A stretch of 64,000 nucleotides of DNA, taken from NCBI GenBank assembly GCA_017430535.1, contig JAFRMR010000020.1, positions 20,298 through 84,297 of the forward strand, written 5' to 3'. Made by a program: the position numbers and the translations under genes. How positions within the stretch are numbered: the stretch's first letter is position 1; the number at the start of each line of letters is the position of its first letter. This DNA is from Clostridia bacterium (GTDB lineage Bacteria > Bacillota > Clostridia > Oscillospirales > Acutalibacteraceae). Shown piece by piece: positions 9,549-19,204 of the stretch. Below the pieces are notes generated by a model. It had not been told where the DNA came from and did no database searches. It worked only from the letters and a program-made list of their open reading frames with translations.

Positions 9549-9657
9549 AAAGTGTTTTTACTTTCGTTTATTTGCTGAGAATTTCAATGCTGTGTTTGTG
9601 CAATTTTACGGCATTTCTTTTCGTAAAGTTTCAGCACTTTACGATGAAAATGTCATC

Positions 9658-11835
9658 TCAGAGAGCCCTGAGGTATATTTTGAAGGAGTCGCCGTCCTCC
9701 ATACCGAACCTGTTGAGGCAGAGGCCTGCGTTCATAAGCAGGGCGCCGGAATAAACCTCGCCGCTCTCGTCATCAACATAGTACTTTCCGGAATCAAGGC
9801 CCCTGAGCTTCAGGTAAAAACTGCGGTCCTCCGGTTTTCTCATCACCACACAGGTGAGCAGTGCTTCGCTTTTATCCGGCGAAACAAACATCCAGGCGGC
9901 TCTCCAGTGGTTCTCGTGGGGAGAAATAAGACGGTAAAGGTCGCCTTTATGGATAATATCGTAATACTTATGATATTCGCCCACCTGATGCTTCACAATC
10001 TCTCTGTCTTCATCGGTGAACTTATTGGGATCCAGCTCATAGCCGAAGGTTCCCCAGAGGGCAACATTGCCTTTTGTTTCATAGCCCGCCCGTTTGCTGG
10101 CGGAAACATGGGCGCCCATGGTGGAGGCAGGATAGCAAAGGGATGTGCCGAACTGAATGCTCAGGCGCTCAATGGGGTCCGTATTGTCGCTGGTCCAGAT
10201 CTGGGGAGAATAGTACAGCATGCCCGGGTCAAATCTTCCGCCGCCGCTGGAGCAGTTTTCAAGCAGCAGGCCCGGGAAATCTGAAGTGAGCCTGTCCATA
10301 ATCTCATAAACTCCCAGCACATAGCGGTGAAATACCTCTCTCTGGTTCTCAGCCGGAAGGGCTGCGGACCCCACCTCGCTGAGATTCCTGTTGAAATCCC
10401 ATTTGACATAGGCAATATTATTCTCAGAGAGAATGCCGTACATAAGGGAATAGATATAATCACGCACCTCTTTGCGGCTGTAATCCAGCACATACTGGTA
10501 CCTGGCAATGCTCTTTTCCCTGCCGGGAACATGAATGCACCAGTCGGGATGCAGGCGGTAAAGGTCGCTGTCTCTTGATACCATTTCAGGCTCAAACCAT
10601 ATACCGAATTTTATGCCTAAATCGTTGATTCGCTTTATGAAATCATTAAGGGGGCCGCCCAGCTTTTCCTCATTTACAAACCAGTCGCCCAGGGAGGATT
10701 TATCATCATCTCTTCTGCCGAACCAGCCGTCATCCATAACAAGCATATCAATGCCCAGCTCTTTGGCTCTTTCGGCAAAGGTAACCAGCTTATCACCGGT
10801 GAAATCCATACCTGTAGCTTCCCAGTTGTTTATAAGCAGCGGGCGTTTCACATCCGCCCAGGCGCCCCTGATAAGGTGCTTTGAGTAAAGCCGGTGGAAG
10901 GTGCGGCTCATAGCGCCTATGCCATCGCCGGAGTAGACCATAACAACCTCGGGCGCAGTAAACTCCTCACCGGGTTTAAGGCGCCAGCCGAAGCCCTCGG
11001 GGTTGATGCCCATAATAACTCTGGCTCCGCCGTAGGGGTCGGGATCCGCGCTGAAAAGGAAGTTGCCGCTGTAAACAAAATTGAAGCCGTAGGCGTTTCC
11101 GTGCTCCTCACCTGCGTCCCTGTCAACGATTGCGGCAAAAGGATTCTGATGGTGGCTTGAGCTGCCTCTTTTGCTTGAAACACTCTGCCTTGTGTGGGTG
11201 ATGGGAGATCTGTTTACGCTCCTCTCCTTGCCCCATTTGCCGTAAAGGGTAATCAGGTCAAAATCCCTTGTGTTGAAATCAACGCAGGCGCTCATAATCC
11301 GTTCAATTTCAACCTCATTGCCGGATGGGTTAATTACCTTTACGCTCCTTGTCATTGCGCTGAATTCTTCAAAAACGGTGTAATAAAGCACGGCCTGAAT
11401 TCCCGTAACTTTATCACAGGTGAGCACCTCGAGGGTCTGAGCCTGACTGTCATCCGAAATATGCAGGGAAGGGAGGCCTTTGAGGGCAGGTTTGCCGTCA
11501 TAAATTCTGTGGGAAACATAGCGGAAATCCGTTGAATTGTTGCCGTCGGCATTGCCTATAGCTATGGCGGATTCCCTGAAATCACCGGTACCTTCCCCGG
11601 GGAATTCAAATGTGTTTACATCCGGCGAAAAATCCGGGTCGTCAATATTGATATTCACCGGTGCGGGAGAACAGAACCAGCCCTTGTATTTGTGCAGGGA
11701 AAGGTTTATATCGGGTATTTTTGCGCCATAGTAGAGATGAACCAGATACCCTTCATCGTAAATCTGAAAAACATAGCTTGAGCCGGCGGTATCCAGCTTA
11801 AAAATCCTTTGGTCACTGTCAAATGAAACAGGCAT
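9658..11835 (-). CDS. Alpha-galactosidase, GH36
   Basis: Hydrolyses terminal alpha-1,6-galactose from raffinose-family oligosaccharides or galactomannan fragments. The 725-residue length is normal for bacterial GH36. An N-terminal beta-sandwich (about 1-330) precedes the TIM barrel. The nucleophile lies in YVKWDFNRNLSE (Asp near residue 478) and the acid/base in WTSDNTDPIERL (Asp near 548); DDGWFGRRDDD and ENCSSGGGRFD are further barrel signatures. There is no signal peptide, so it acts in the cytoplasm on imported sugar, although no transporter is nearby. A GGAGG site precedes the ATG. It is a single-gene unit with its own promoter, divergent from threonine synthase, and its own terminator. 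Confidence 0.93.
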   Translation of the reverse strand: MPVSFDSDQRIFKLDTAGSSYVFQIYDEGYLVHLYYGAKIPDINLSLHKYKGWFCSPAPVNINIDDPDFSPDVNTFEFPGEGTGDFRESAIAIGNADGNNSTDFRYVSHRIYDGKPALKGLPSLHISDDSQAQTLEVLTCDKVTGIQAVLYYTVFEEFSAMTRSVKVINPSGNEVEIERIMSACVDFNTRDFDLITLYGKWGKERSVNRSPITHTRQSVSSKRGSSSHHQNPFAAIVDRDAGEEHGNAYGFNFVYSGNFLFSADPDPYGGARVIMGINPEGFGWRLKPGEEFTAPEVVMVYSGDGIGAMSRTFHRLYSKHLIRGAWADVKRPLLINNWEATGMDFTGDKLVTFAERAKELGIDMLVMDDGWFGRRDDDKSSLGDWFVNEEKLGGPLNDFIKRINDLGIKFGIWFEPEMVSRDSDLYRLHPDWCIHVPGREKSIARYQYVLDYSRKEVRDYIYSLMYGILSENNIAYVKWDFNRNLSEVGSAALPAENQREVFHRYVLGVYEIMDRLTSDFPGLLLENCSSGGGRFDPGMLYYSPQIWTSDNTDPIERLSIQFGTSLCYPASTMGAHVSASKRAGYETKGNVALWGTFGYELDPNKFTDEDREIVKHQVGEYHKYYDIIHKGDLYRLISPHENHWRAAWMFVSPDKSEALLTCVVMRKPEDRSFYLKLRGLDSGKYYVDDESGEVYSGALLMNAGLCLNRFGMEDGDSFKIYLRAL

Positions 11836-11873
11836 ATCAAATCCTCCGTAATGTCATTTAATCCGACACTTAA

Positions 11874-11902
11874 ATAATAGCCTAAACGGAATGTTAATGC
11901 AA
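11874..11902 (-). promoter_or_regulatory. Promoter of the alpha-galactosidase gene
   Basis: Minus strand TTGCAT (11902-11897), 17-bp spacer, TATTAT (11879-11874), about 39 bp upstream of the ATG. Confidence 0.6.
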
Positions 11903-11910
11903 GGATATTT

Positions 11911-11925
11911 TGTTATAAAATAACA
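11911..11925. promoter_or_regulatory. Palindrome between divergent promoters, candidate operator
   Basis: TGTTAT-AAA-ATAACA is a perfect dyad lying 8 bp from the alpha-galactosidase -35 and 11 bp from the threonine synthase -35. The placement would suit a regulator of one or both genes, but no regulator gene is adjacent. Confidence 0.4.
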
Positions 11926-11936
11926 TAAAGTTTTTG

Positions 11937-11965
11937 TTTACAAATAAAAAAAGCTGTGATATAAT
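11937..11965 (+). promoter_or_regulatory. Promoter of thrC operon
   Basis: TTTACA (11937-11942), 17-bp spacer, TATAAT (11960-11965) preceded by TGA, an extended -10. The start codon is 53 bp downstream of the -10. Confidence 0.75.
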
Positions 11966-12018
11966 GAGCCGTATTATTTCGATATTTATTACGGAACAAG
12001 CACCGAAAGGGTGATAAG

Positions 12019-13503
12019 ATGAACTATATCAGCACAAGAGACGACAAAGTAAAAGTTTCCTCCTGCGAAGCAATAGCCGAAGGCATCTCCGCCGACGGCG
12101 GGCTTTTTGTGCCGGAGAGCATTCCGGAAATCAGCCTTGAGGAAATATCCGCCCTTGCTGAAAAAACCTATGCCGAAAGAGCGGAATACATACTGGGGCT
12201 CTTCCTTACGGATTTTACGGAAGACGAGCTTAAGGCCTGCGTAAAAGGCGCCTACAGCACAGGATTTTCCGATGAAAAAATCGCCCCGGTGGTAAATCTG
12301 CCCGGGGGCAGAAATATACTTGAGCTTTTCAAGGGCCCGACCTGCGCATTCAAGGATATGGCCCTGCAGATACTCCCCCACCTGCTTACGGTGGCAGGCA
12401 GAAAAGCCGCCCCCGGCACGGAGATAGTGATTCTTGTTGCCACCTCCGGGGATACGGGCAAAGCCGCCCTTGAAGGCTTCAGGGATGTGCCCGGCACAAA
12501 AATACTTGTATTTTACCCCAGTGAGGGTGTAAGCCCCATGCAGAAGCTTCAGATGTGTACCCAGGAGGGTAACAATGTTGCAGTATGCGCCATCAGAGGC
12601 AATTTTGATGATGCCCAGACCGGAGTAAAGAGGATATTCACCGATAAAGCCATAGGCGAAAAGCTCCGCCTTGCGGGCAAGGCCTTTTCCTCAGCCAACT
12701 CCATAAACTGGGGCAGGCTTGCGCCTCAGATTGTTTACTATTTTTCCGCTTACTGCGATCTTATCGGGCAGGGCAACATAAAGCCCGGTGATAAAGTGAA
12801 TATAGTGGTGCCCACAGGCAACTTCGGCAATATTCTTGCAGCTTACTATGCCGGAGAAATGGGGCTGCCGGTTGCAAAGTTCATCTGCGCTTCCAATAGG
12901 AATTCCGTGCTCACTGAATTCCTCACCACCGGCGTTTATGACCGCAACAGGGAATTTTACACCACCATCTCCCCTTCTATGGATATACTCATTTCCTCAA
13001 ACCTTGAGCGCCTGCTTTATACCCTTGCGGGCAGTGAAAAGGTTAAGGAATGGATGGGCCTGCTGGCAAAAGAGGGCAGATATGAAGTTGACCCGGAAAC
13101 ACTGGGTAAAATAAAAGAAAAGTTTGCCGCCGGCTGCTGTGACGATGAAGCAACCAAGGCAACAATAGCAAAGGTATTTAAGGAAGACGGTTACCTGTGC
13201 GACACCCACACAGCAGTTGCCGTAACCGTATATGAAGAATACAGAAAATCAACGGGCGACCTTACCCCGGCAATTATCGCCTCCACCGCAAGCCCCTTCA
13301 AATTCAGCGCCAGCGTGCTTGAAGCCGTTACAGGCGAAAAGAGCGGCCTTGATGAATTTGAGATGGTAAACGAACTTTCCCGTGTAACGGGCAAAGCCTG
13401 CCCGCCTCAGCTTGCAGGGCTTAAGGAAAAGGCGGTAAGATTTGACAGGTGCTGTGAAAAAGCCGAAATGGATGCCGTTGTATTTGAGATGCTGAATATC
13501 TGA
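12019..13503 (+). CDS. thrC: Threonine synthase
   Basis: Converts O-phosphohomoserine to threonine with PLP, the last step of threonine synthesis. The PLP lysine is Lys112 in GPTCAFKDMAL, the ATSGDTGKAA substrate loop follows, and the phosphate-binding VPTGNFGNILAAYYA loop is near residue 275. The 494-residue length and the MNYISTRD start are typical of the longer class found in Clostridia and yeast. The ATG has only a weak AAGGGTG ribosome site. The next gene begins 1 bp after the stop, so at least two genes are co-transcribed. I saw no threonine leader peptide or T-box in the short leader. Confidence 0.95.
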   Translation: MNYISTRDDKVKVSSCEAIAEGISADGGLFVPESIPEISLEEISALAEKTYAERAEYILGLFLTDFTEDELKACVKGAYSTGFSDEKIAPVVNLPGGRNILELFKGPTCAFKDMALQILPHLLTVAGRKAAPGTEIVILVATSGDTGKAALEGFRDVPGTKILVFYPSEGVSPMQKLQMCTQEGNNVAVCAIRGNFDDAQTGVKRIFTDKAIGEKLRLAGKAFSSANSINWGRLAPQIVYYFSAYCDLIGQGNIKPGDKVNIVVPTGNFGNILAAYYAGEMGLPVAKFICASNRNSVLTEFLTTGVYDRNREFYTTISPSMDILISSNLERLLYTLAGSEKVKEWMGLLAKEGRYEVDPETLGKIKEKFAAGCCDDEATKATIAKVFKEDGYLCDTHTAVAVTVYEEYRKSTGDLTPAIIASTASPFKFSASVLEAVTGEKSGLDEFEMVNELSRVTGKACPPQLAGLKEKAVRFDRCCEKAEMDAVVFEMLNI

Positions 13504-13504
13504 T

Positions 13505-14206
13505 ATGTCACTTTTTGTAATAGGAGATACTCACCTTTCCCTTTCCACCGGAAAATCCATGGATATTTTCGGCGGCTGGCAGGATTATGAGCAGCGGCTT
13601 GAAAACAACTGGCGGCGGCTTGTTGCCCCTGAGGATACCGTGGTGATACCCGGGGATATATCCTGGTGCATGACCCTTGAGGAAGGGCTGGAGGATTTCA
13701 GATTCCTCAACAGCCTGCCCGGGCGTAAAATCCTGATGAAAGGCAACCATGATTACTGGTGGTGCACAAAAAAGAAGGCGGATGAGTTCTTTGCACGTAA
13801 CGGCTTTGACACCCTGAATATCCTTCATAACAACGCCTATACCTGCGGCGGCATTGCAATATGCGGCACCAGGGGCTGGTTTTTTGATGCGGAGAAGGAT
13901 GAGGATAAAAAGATTGTGCTCAGGGAGGCCGGAAGACTGCGGGCAAGCATAGCTGCCGCAAAAGAAACGGGCCTTGAGCCGGTGGTATTTCTCCACTACC
14001 CTCCCCTGACTCTTGCAGGCAAATGCCCGGAGATATATGATGTGCTTGTTGATGAAGGGATAAAGCGGTGCTACTACGGCCACCTTCACTCATTTTCACA
14101 CGCCCAGGCCTACAACGGCACAAATGAAGACGGCATAAAATTCACTCTCGTTTCGGGAGATTATATAAATTTCTGCCCCGTTTATGTGGCGGAAAACAAT
14201 AAGTAA
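13505..14206 (+). CDS. Calcineurin-like metallophosphoesterase
   Basis: A 233-residue cytoplasmic phosphoesterase with the full metal-ligand set in order: GDTHLS near residue 7, GDISW near 49, GNHDYWW near 79, LHYPP near 163 and YGHLHSF near 190. Substrate unknown; relatives act on phosphodiesters or phosphoproteins. It starts 1 bp after thrC and is followed 24 bp later by trigger factor, so it probably shares their transcript. No signal peptide. Confidence 0.85.
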   Translation: MSLFVIGDTHLSLSTGKSMDIFGGWQDYEQRLENNWRRLVAPEDTVVIPGDISWCMTLEEGLEDFRFLNSLPGRKILMKGNHDYWWCTKKKADEFFARNGFDTLNILHNNAYTCGGIAICGTRGWFFDAEKDEDKKIVLREAGRLRASIAAAKETGLEPVVFLHYPPLTLAGKCPEIYDVLVDEGIKRCYYGHLHSFSHAQAYNGTNEDGIKFTLVSGDYINFCPVYVAENNK

Positions 14207-14230
14207 ATAAACCCATTGGAGGAAAACATA

Positions 14231-15562
14231 ATGAGCTTAGTATCAGCAAACAAAACAGAAACCAACACCTACAGCATTGAGATTGCCGTATCTGCAGAAG
14301 ATTTCAAAAACGCAGTTCAGCAGGCATACCTCAAAAACAGGAAGAACATCACAATCCCCGGCTTCCGCAAGGGCAAGGCCCCAAAAGCCATGATTGAAAA
14401 GCTTTACGGCGACAGCTTCTTCTATGAGGATGCTCTTGAGGATCTGTTCCCCGGCGAAATCGAAGCCGCTTATAAAGAGGCGGATATAAAGCCCGTGGAC
14501 CAGCCCAGAGACCTTGACATCAAAACAATGAACGTTACCGAAGGCCTTAACTTCACCGTTAATGTTACCGTTAAGCCCGAAATCACCCTCAAAGCCTACA
14601 AAGAGCTTGAGGCGGAGAAAGAGGATGCTTCCGTTTCGGCAGAAGAAATTGACAGAGAAATCGGCTTTATGCTTGACAGAGGCTCAAGGCTTGTGGATAT
14701 AGATGACAGAGCCGCCGAAAAGGGCGATATTACCGTAATAGATTTTGAAGGCTTTGTTGACGGCGTTGCTTTTGACGGCGGAAAAGCCGAAAAATACAAC
14801 CTCACCCTGGGCGAAGGCCAGTTTATCCCCGGTTTTGAGGATCAGATTATAGGTCACAGCATAGGCGATGAATTTGATATCAATGTTAAATTCCCCGATG
14901 ACTACGCCCCCGAGCTTGCCTCCAAGGACGCTGTTTTCAAAATCAAGCTTCACGAAATCAAGGTTAAGGAAGTTCCCGAGCTTGACGATGAATTCGCAAA
15001 GGATCAGGGCGACTATGAAACCGTTGACGAGTTGAAGAAAGGCGTTGAAGAGGATCTGCTTGCCCACAAGCAGGAGCACGCCCAGCACGCTTTTGAGGAC
15101 AGAGTTGTAAACGCTCTGTGCGAAAATGTTGAAGGCGAAATCCCCGACTGCATGTATGAAAACAAGGCAAATGAAAATATCAACAACTTTGCCCAGAGAG
15201 TACAGCAGCAGGGCATAAACCTTGAAACCTACCTTTCCTATATGGGTATGGACCTTGATACCTTCAAAAAGGATATGAAGGAAAGAGCCGTAAACGATGT
15301 TAAATATGATCTTGCGGTTGAAAAGATAATTGAGCTTGAAGGCATTACCGCCGACGAAGCCGCCATTGAAGAGGAATACGACAAGATGGCTGAGCAGTAC
15401 GGCCTTGATGTTGAAAAAATCAAAGAGCTTGTTCCCTCCGAGATGGTTGCGGATGAGCTTAACAAGAGGGCCGCAATAAAGGCGGTTATAGATTCCGCAA
15501 AGGCCGTTCCCCCCGCCCCCATGGCAAAAGCTGAGGAAAAGAAGGAAGAGGCAGCCGAATAA
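14231..15562 (+). CDS. tig: Trigger factor
   Basis: Ribosome-bound chaperone and peptidyl-prolyl isomerase that meets nascent chains at the exit tunnel. The ribosome-binding signature GFRKGKAPKAMIE is near residue 45, an FKBP-like domain spans about 145-235, and the helical chaperone arms follow, ending in an acidic/Lys-rich tail. I start at the ATG at 14231, 9 bp after TTGGAGGA, giving 443 residues; an in-frame TTG at 14216 is inside the ribosome site and unlikely. clpP and clpX follow, the classic tig-clpP-clpX order of protein quality control. Confidence 0.95.
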   Translation: MSLVSANKTETNTYSIEIAVSAEDFKNAVQQAYLKNRKNITIPGFRKGKAPKAMIEKLYGDSFFYEDALEDLFPGEIEAAYKEADIKPVDQPRDLDIKTMNVTEGLNFTVNVTVKPEITLKAYKELEAEKEDASVSAEEIDREIGFMLDRGSRLVDIDDRAAEKGDITVIDFEGFVDGVAFDGGKAEKYNLTLGEGQFIPGFEDQIIGHSIGDEFDINVKFPDDYAPELASKDAVFKIKLHEIKVKEVPELDDEFAKDQGDYETVDELKKGVEEDLLAHKQEHAQHAFEDRVVNALCENVEGEIPDCMYENKANENINNFAQRVQQQGINLETYLSYMGMDLDTFKKDMKERAVNDVKYDLAVEKIIELEGITADEAAIEEEYDKMAEQYGLDVEKIKELVPSEMVADELNKRAAIKAVIDSAKAVPPAPMAKAEEKKEEAAE

Positions 15563-15603
15563 TAAAGATTGCTGCGTAATTTGACAGAAAAGAGGTTAAA
15601 ACC

Positions 15604-16185
15604 ATGGCACTTGTACCTTATGTTATTGAACAGACCAACAGAGGCGAGCGTTCCTATGATATTTTTTCCCGCCTGCTTAATGACAGAATAATCGTTCTTT
15701 CGGACGAGGTGAACGATGCCACTGCCAGCGTGATTGTGGCACAGCTCCTTTACCTTGAAAGCCAGGATCCGGATAAGGATATCAGCCTCTATATCAACAG
15801 CCCCGGCGGTTCCGTAACCGCAGGTATGGCTATATACGATACCATGCAGTATGTTAAATGCGATGTATCCACAATCTGCATGGGTATGGCGGCATCCATG
15901 GGCGCTTTTCTCCTTTCATCGGGAGCAAAAGGCAAAAGATACGCTCTGCCCAACAGCGAGATTATGATTCACCAGCCCCTTGGCGGAATGCAGGGCCAGG
16001 CCAGCGATATGCAGATTGCCGCCGCCCACATTCAGAGGACCAAGGATAAGCTGAACCGCATCTTTGCCGAGAATACAGGCAAAAAGATTGAAGAAATTGC
16101 CAAGGATACAGACAGAGACAACTGGCTCACTGCCGAGCAGGCAATGGACTACGGCCTTGTTGACAAGGTTATAGACCACAGATAA
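15604..16185 (+). CDS. clpP: ATP-dependent Clp protease proteolytic subunit
   Basis: Serine peptidase that forms the barrel of ClpXP. The catalytic triad is visible: Ser98 in [10 protein letters not shown], His123 in MIHQPLGG and Asp172. The 193-residue length is standard. The start ATG follows AAGAGG. It lies 41 bp after tig and 24 bp before clpX, so the unfoldase and protease are made together. Confidence 0.97.
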   Translation: MALVPYVIEQTNRGERSYDIFSRLLNDRIIVLSDEVNDATASVIVAQLLYLESQDPDKDISLYINSPGGSVTAGMAIYDTMQYVKCDVSTICMGMAASMGAFLLSSGAKGKRYALPNSEIMIHQPLGGMQGQASDMQIAAAHIQRTKDKLNRIFAENTGKKIEEIAKDTDRDNWLTAEQAMDYGLVDKVIDHR

Positions 16186-16209
16186 ATCCACCGGAACAGG
16201 AGATACATA

Positions 16210-17478
16210 ATGGCCAACGACGATAAGCGCTACGGCAACCATATACCGAGCTGTTCTTTCTGCCACAAAAAGCAGAATCAGGTTACAAAGCTGATTGAGG
16301 GCGACGGGGTTTATATATGCAATGAGTGCGTGGAGCTCTGCATGTCCATACTGGGCGAGGATTCCCGCTACCAAAGCTCAGACAGCGGCAAAATCAAGGA
16401 TTTTGATTCCCTGCCCAAGCCCCACCAGATAAAGGAACTGCTAGATCAGTATGTAATAGGCCAGGAAAAGGCAAAAATAACCCTGAGCGTTGCTGTTTAC
16501 AATCATTACAAGAGAATATCCGCCGTAAGGGATACCGATGTGGAAATCCAGAAGTCAAATATACTTATGCTGGGCCCCACCGGTGTAGGCAAAACCATGC
16601 TTGCCCAGACCCTTGCGGGAATACTTGATGTGCCCTTTGCCATTGCGGATGCCACCACCCTTACGGAGGCCGGCTATGTGGGCGAAGATGTGGAAAACAT
16701 CCTGCTCCGTCTTATTCAGGCGGCGGATTACGATATAGAGAGAGCCGAAAGAGGCATAATCTATGTGGATGAAATTGACAAAATCGCCCGCAAGAGCGAA
16801 AATCCCTCCATCACAAGGGATGTAAGCGGAGAAGGCGTTCAGCAGGCGCTGCTCAAGATAATTGAGGGCACCGTTGCCAATGTTCCCCCTCAGGGCGGCA
16901 GAAAGCACCCCCAGCAGGAGTTCATTCAGGTTGATACCTCCAAAATTCTCTTTATATGCGGCGGCGCATTCGACGGCATAGAAAAGATTATTGAAAAGAG
17001 AGTTTCCGGCTCTGCCGTGGGATTCGGTGCAGATGTTAAAAGCAAGTCCGAATTCAGCAGGGAAAACCTTATTTCAAAAACCGTACAGCAGGATCTTGTG
17101 AAATTCGGCCTTATCCCCGAGCTTGTGGGCAGACTTCCCGTTATCACAACCCTTGAGGATCTTGATAAGGACGCCCTTGTAAGGATTCTTACCGAGCCCA
17201 AAAACGCCATTGCAAAGCAGTACAGAGAGCTGTTTAACCTTGACGGCGTTGAGCTGGATTTTGAAACTGCGGCTCTTGAAGCTATAGCGGAGAAAACCAT
17301 TGAGAAGAAAACCGGCGCCAGAGGCCTTCGCTCCATAGTGGAGGAATGCCTTATGAAGGCAATGTATGATGTGCCTTCCGACAGCTCCATTTCAAAGGTC
17401 TGCGTTACCGAGGCCTGTGTAAATGAAGGGGCGGAGCCCTATATTGAGCACAGAAAACCCGATGCAAAAAAGGCCTGA
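16210..17478 (+). CDS. clpX: ATP-dependent Clp protease ATP-binding subunit ClpX
   Basis: AAA+ unfoldase that feeds substrates to ClpP. An N-terminal C4 zinc-binding domain (CSFC at residue 15, CNEC further on), Walker A GPTGVGKT near 120, Walker [11 protein letters not shown] near 180, and sensor-2 GARGLRS near 375. The ClpP-docking loop reads VGF in place of the common IGF. 422 residues, normal length. A strong terminator follows, ending the tig-clpP-clpX unit. Confidence 0.97.
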   Translation: MANDDKRYGNHIPSCSFCHKKQNQVTKLIEGDGVYICNECVELCMSILGEDSRYQSSDSGKIKDFDSLPKPHQIKELLDQYVIGQEKAKITLSVAVYNHYKRISAVRDTDVEIQKSNILMLGPTGVGKTMLAQTLAGILDVPFAIADATTLTEAGYVGEDVENILLRLIQAADYDIERAERGIIYVDEIDKIARKSENPSITRDVSGEGVQQALLKIIEGTVANVPPQGGRKHPQQEFIQVDTSKILFICGGAFDGIEKIIEKRVSGSAVGFGADVKSKSEFSRENLISKTVQQDLVKFGLIPELVGRLPVITTLEDLDKDALVRILTEPKNAIAKQYRELFNLDGVELDFETAALEAIAEKTIEKKTGARGLRSIVEECLMKAMYDVPSDSSISKVCVTEACVNEGAEPYIEHRKPDAKKA

Positions 17479-17501
17479 AAAATATAACAGCATAAATTTA
17501 A

Positions 17502-17540
17502 GCCCGCGGTTTACAAACCGCGGGCCTTTATTATTTATTA
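17502..17540 (+). terminator. Intrinsic terminator after clpX
   Basis: An 11-bp perfect stem GCCCGCGGTTT (17502-17512) / AAACCGCGGGC (17515-17525) and a T-rich tail. It could also serve the minus-strand gene ending at 17550. Confidence 0.85.
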
Positions 17541-17549
17541 TTCCTTTTA

Positions 17550-18095
17550 TCAATACTCAAATTCAAATGACTCTATCAAAGAAATTACCTTCTGCTCTGT
17601 TTCTCTGAAAATCCTTGTGCCCAGAGCCGTGAGGTAGGGGTCATCATCCTTATCGCAAAGCATGGCGAAATTTTTGCCTATCTCTTCCTCTATATTATCG
17701 TTTTTGCGCACGGTGAGGTAGTAAAAACTGAAGGAGGAGCCGTCGGATATATTGGCAAAAAAGCCGGGGCTTGTCTGCTCAAGCTTTGAGTACATTGCGT
17801 TTACGGCCTGGGTGGAAAGGATGGTATGGGGCAGATACTTATGCAGTGAAATCTGGGCGGTGAAAACCATAAGGGACCTGAGCTGCAACAGCTCGTTATT
17901 CATAAGCTTTGCCGCATCTTCGGGGCACATTTCCTCGGGGGTAAGGTCCCCAAGCCGCTCGCCCAGGATACCGGCCTTGGCGCTGTTGCCGTTGGCCCGG
18001 TGCTTATCCATTATGCCTGCAAGGCTTGTTAAATCCGAGCCCGCAACCTCTTTCTTTTTGGGCCTGAAAATTTTTATATCATCATCATTATGCAT
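17550..18095 (-). CDS. Conserved hypothetical protein (181 aa)
   Basis: I do not recognise this protein. It is soluble, acidic and largely helical, with no signal peptide or membrane segment. It starts with a polar MHNDDDIKIF tail; residues 60-120 contain a helical block around LRSLMVFTAQISLHKYLP and the C-terminus is Glu-rich. It lies 14 bp downstream of a Gfo/Idh/MocA gene on the same strand and may be the last cistron of that unit, though nothing links it to sugar metabolism. Confidence 0.7.
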   Translation of the reverse strand: MHNDDDIKIFRPKKKEVAGSDLTSLAGIMDKHRANGNSAKAGILGERLGDLTPEEMCPEDAAKLMNNELLQLRSLMVFTAQISLHKYLPHTILSTQAVNAMYSKLEQTSPGFFANISDGSSFSFYYLTVRKNDNIEEEIGKNFAMLCDKDDDPYLTALGTRIFRETEQKVISLIESFEFEY

Positions 18096-18109
18096 ATCAA
18101 TACCGCCTG

Positions 18110-19180
18110 TTAAATAACATCGTTGAATTCCACTACCTTGTTGGTTTTGCCGGATTCGAATACCGCCTCCACCAGCTTCATGAGCCTTCTCTGCTGGTCA
18201 TGGGTAACAATGGGTTCTTTGCCGTTAAGGATAACATCAAATATATTCTTGTAGTACTCTCCCCAGTCCGCCTTCTGCACGGGCAGGGGGTATCTTTTGA
18301 TTGTATCGTCGGTTCTGGGGGCCATGGTCTTGGTGATGCCGGCCCCTGCCACGATGGGCACGGCCTCTCTGTTTTCCCAATCGGAAACCATTACGATTTC
18401 GCCGTCGCAATCCCAGTTATTGATAACTGCGGAGCCGTTTTCGCCCAGCATATACCAAAGTGGCAGCTCAATGAAGTTGCTGGTGGTAACCTCCACATAG
18501 AAGGAAAGGCCGTCATCAAAAATCAAGGTTGTTCTGAAACCGTCATCGCAGTTTTCATTGGTAACATTTGTAAGCTCGGCGTAAACGGTTTTAAGCTTGC
18601 GGGGCAGGGTCATCATAAGGGCCTGATCCAGCAGATGAATTCCCCAGTCCAGCACCATACCGCCGCCGTGCTGGGGCTGATTGCGCCAGTCACCCGGCAC
18701 GCCTCTTGACCCCTGCACCCTTGACTCTATGCGGAAAACATTGCCCAGGGTATTATCATCAAGGATTTTTTTCATGGTGAGGTAATCTTCATCCCACCGT
18801 CTGTTCTGGTGAACGGTAAAGAGCCTGCCGCATCTTTTTGAGGCGGCTATCATTTCCTCAAGCTCGCCGCTGTTCATGGCCACGGGTTTTTCGCTTATAA
18901 CATTTTTGCCCGCTTCCATAGCGGCTATGGCAATTTCCTTATGAAAATCGTTGGGGGTTGCCACGGTAACAAGGTCTATCCTATCATCCGCAAGCAGTTC
19001 CTCACGGGTGGAGTAAGAGTGTATGCCGTTTTCTTCTGCAACCTTGCCCCGCTCCGGGTCTATATCATAAATGCCCAGCAGCACGGCGTAATCGCCCATT
19101 TCATCCTTTATTTTTCTTGTATGCCAGCCGCCCATTCCGCCGTAGCCGATAACTGCGCAGCCGACTTTACCGTTAACCAT
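18110..19180 (-). CDS. Gfo/Idh/MocA family oxidoreductase
   Basis: NAD(P)-dependent dehydrogenase of sugars, polyols or inositols. The N-terminal Rossmann fold has GYGGMGGWH near residue 13, and the catalytic-lysine motif EKPVA is near residue 96. The C-terminal substrate half includes DWGIHLLDQ near 178. 356 residues, normal for the family. It is the last of four enzyme genes on this strand with gaps of 24, 12 and about 10 bp, indicating an operon for one carbohydrate pathway. The exact substrate cannot be read from sequence. Confidence 0.88.
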   Translation of the reverse strand: MVNGKVGCAVIGYGGMGGWHTRKIKDEMGDYAVLLGIYDIDPERGKVAEENGIHSYSTREELLADDRIDLVTVATPNDFHKEIAIAAMEAGKNVISEKPVAMNSGELEEMIAASKRCGRLFTVHQNRRWDEDYLTMKKILDDNTLGNVFRIESRVQGSRGVPGDWRNQPQHGGGMVLDWGIHLLDQALMMTLPRKLKTVYAELTNVTNENCDDGFRTTLIFDDGLSFYVEVTTSNFIELPLWYMLGENGSAVINNWDCDGEIVMVSDWENREAVPIVAGAGITKTMAPRTDDTIKRYPLPVQKADWGEYYKNIFDVILNGKEPIVTHDQQRRLMKLVEAVFESGKTNKVVEFNDVI

Positions 19181-19204
19181 ATCAATAACCTCTTTTCGTG
19201 AATA

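Noticed and set aside
14216-14230. Upstream TTG start for trigger factor
   Set aside because: It lies inside the TTGGAGGA ribosome site; the ATG at 14231 is correctly spaced.
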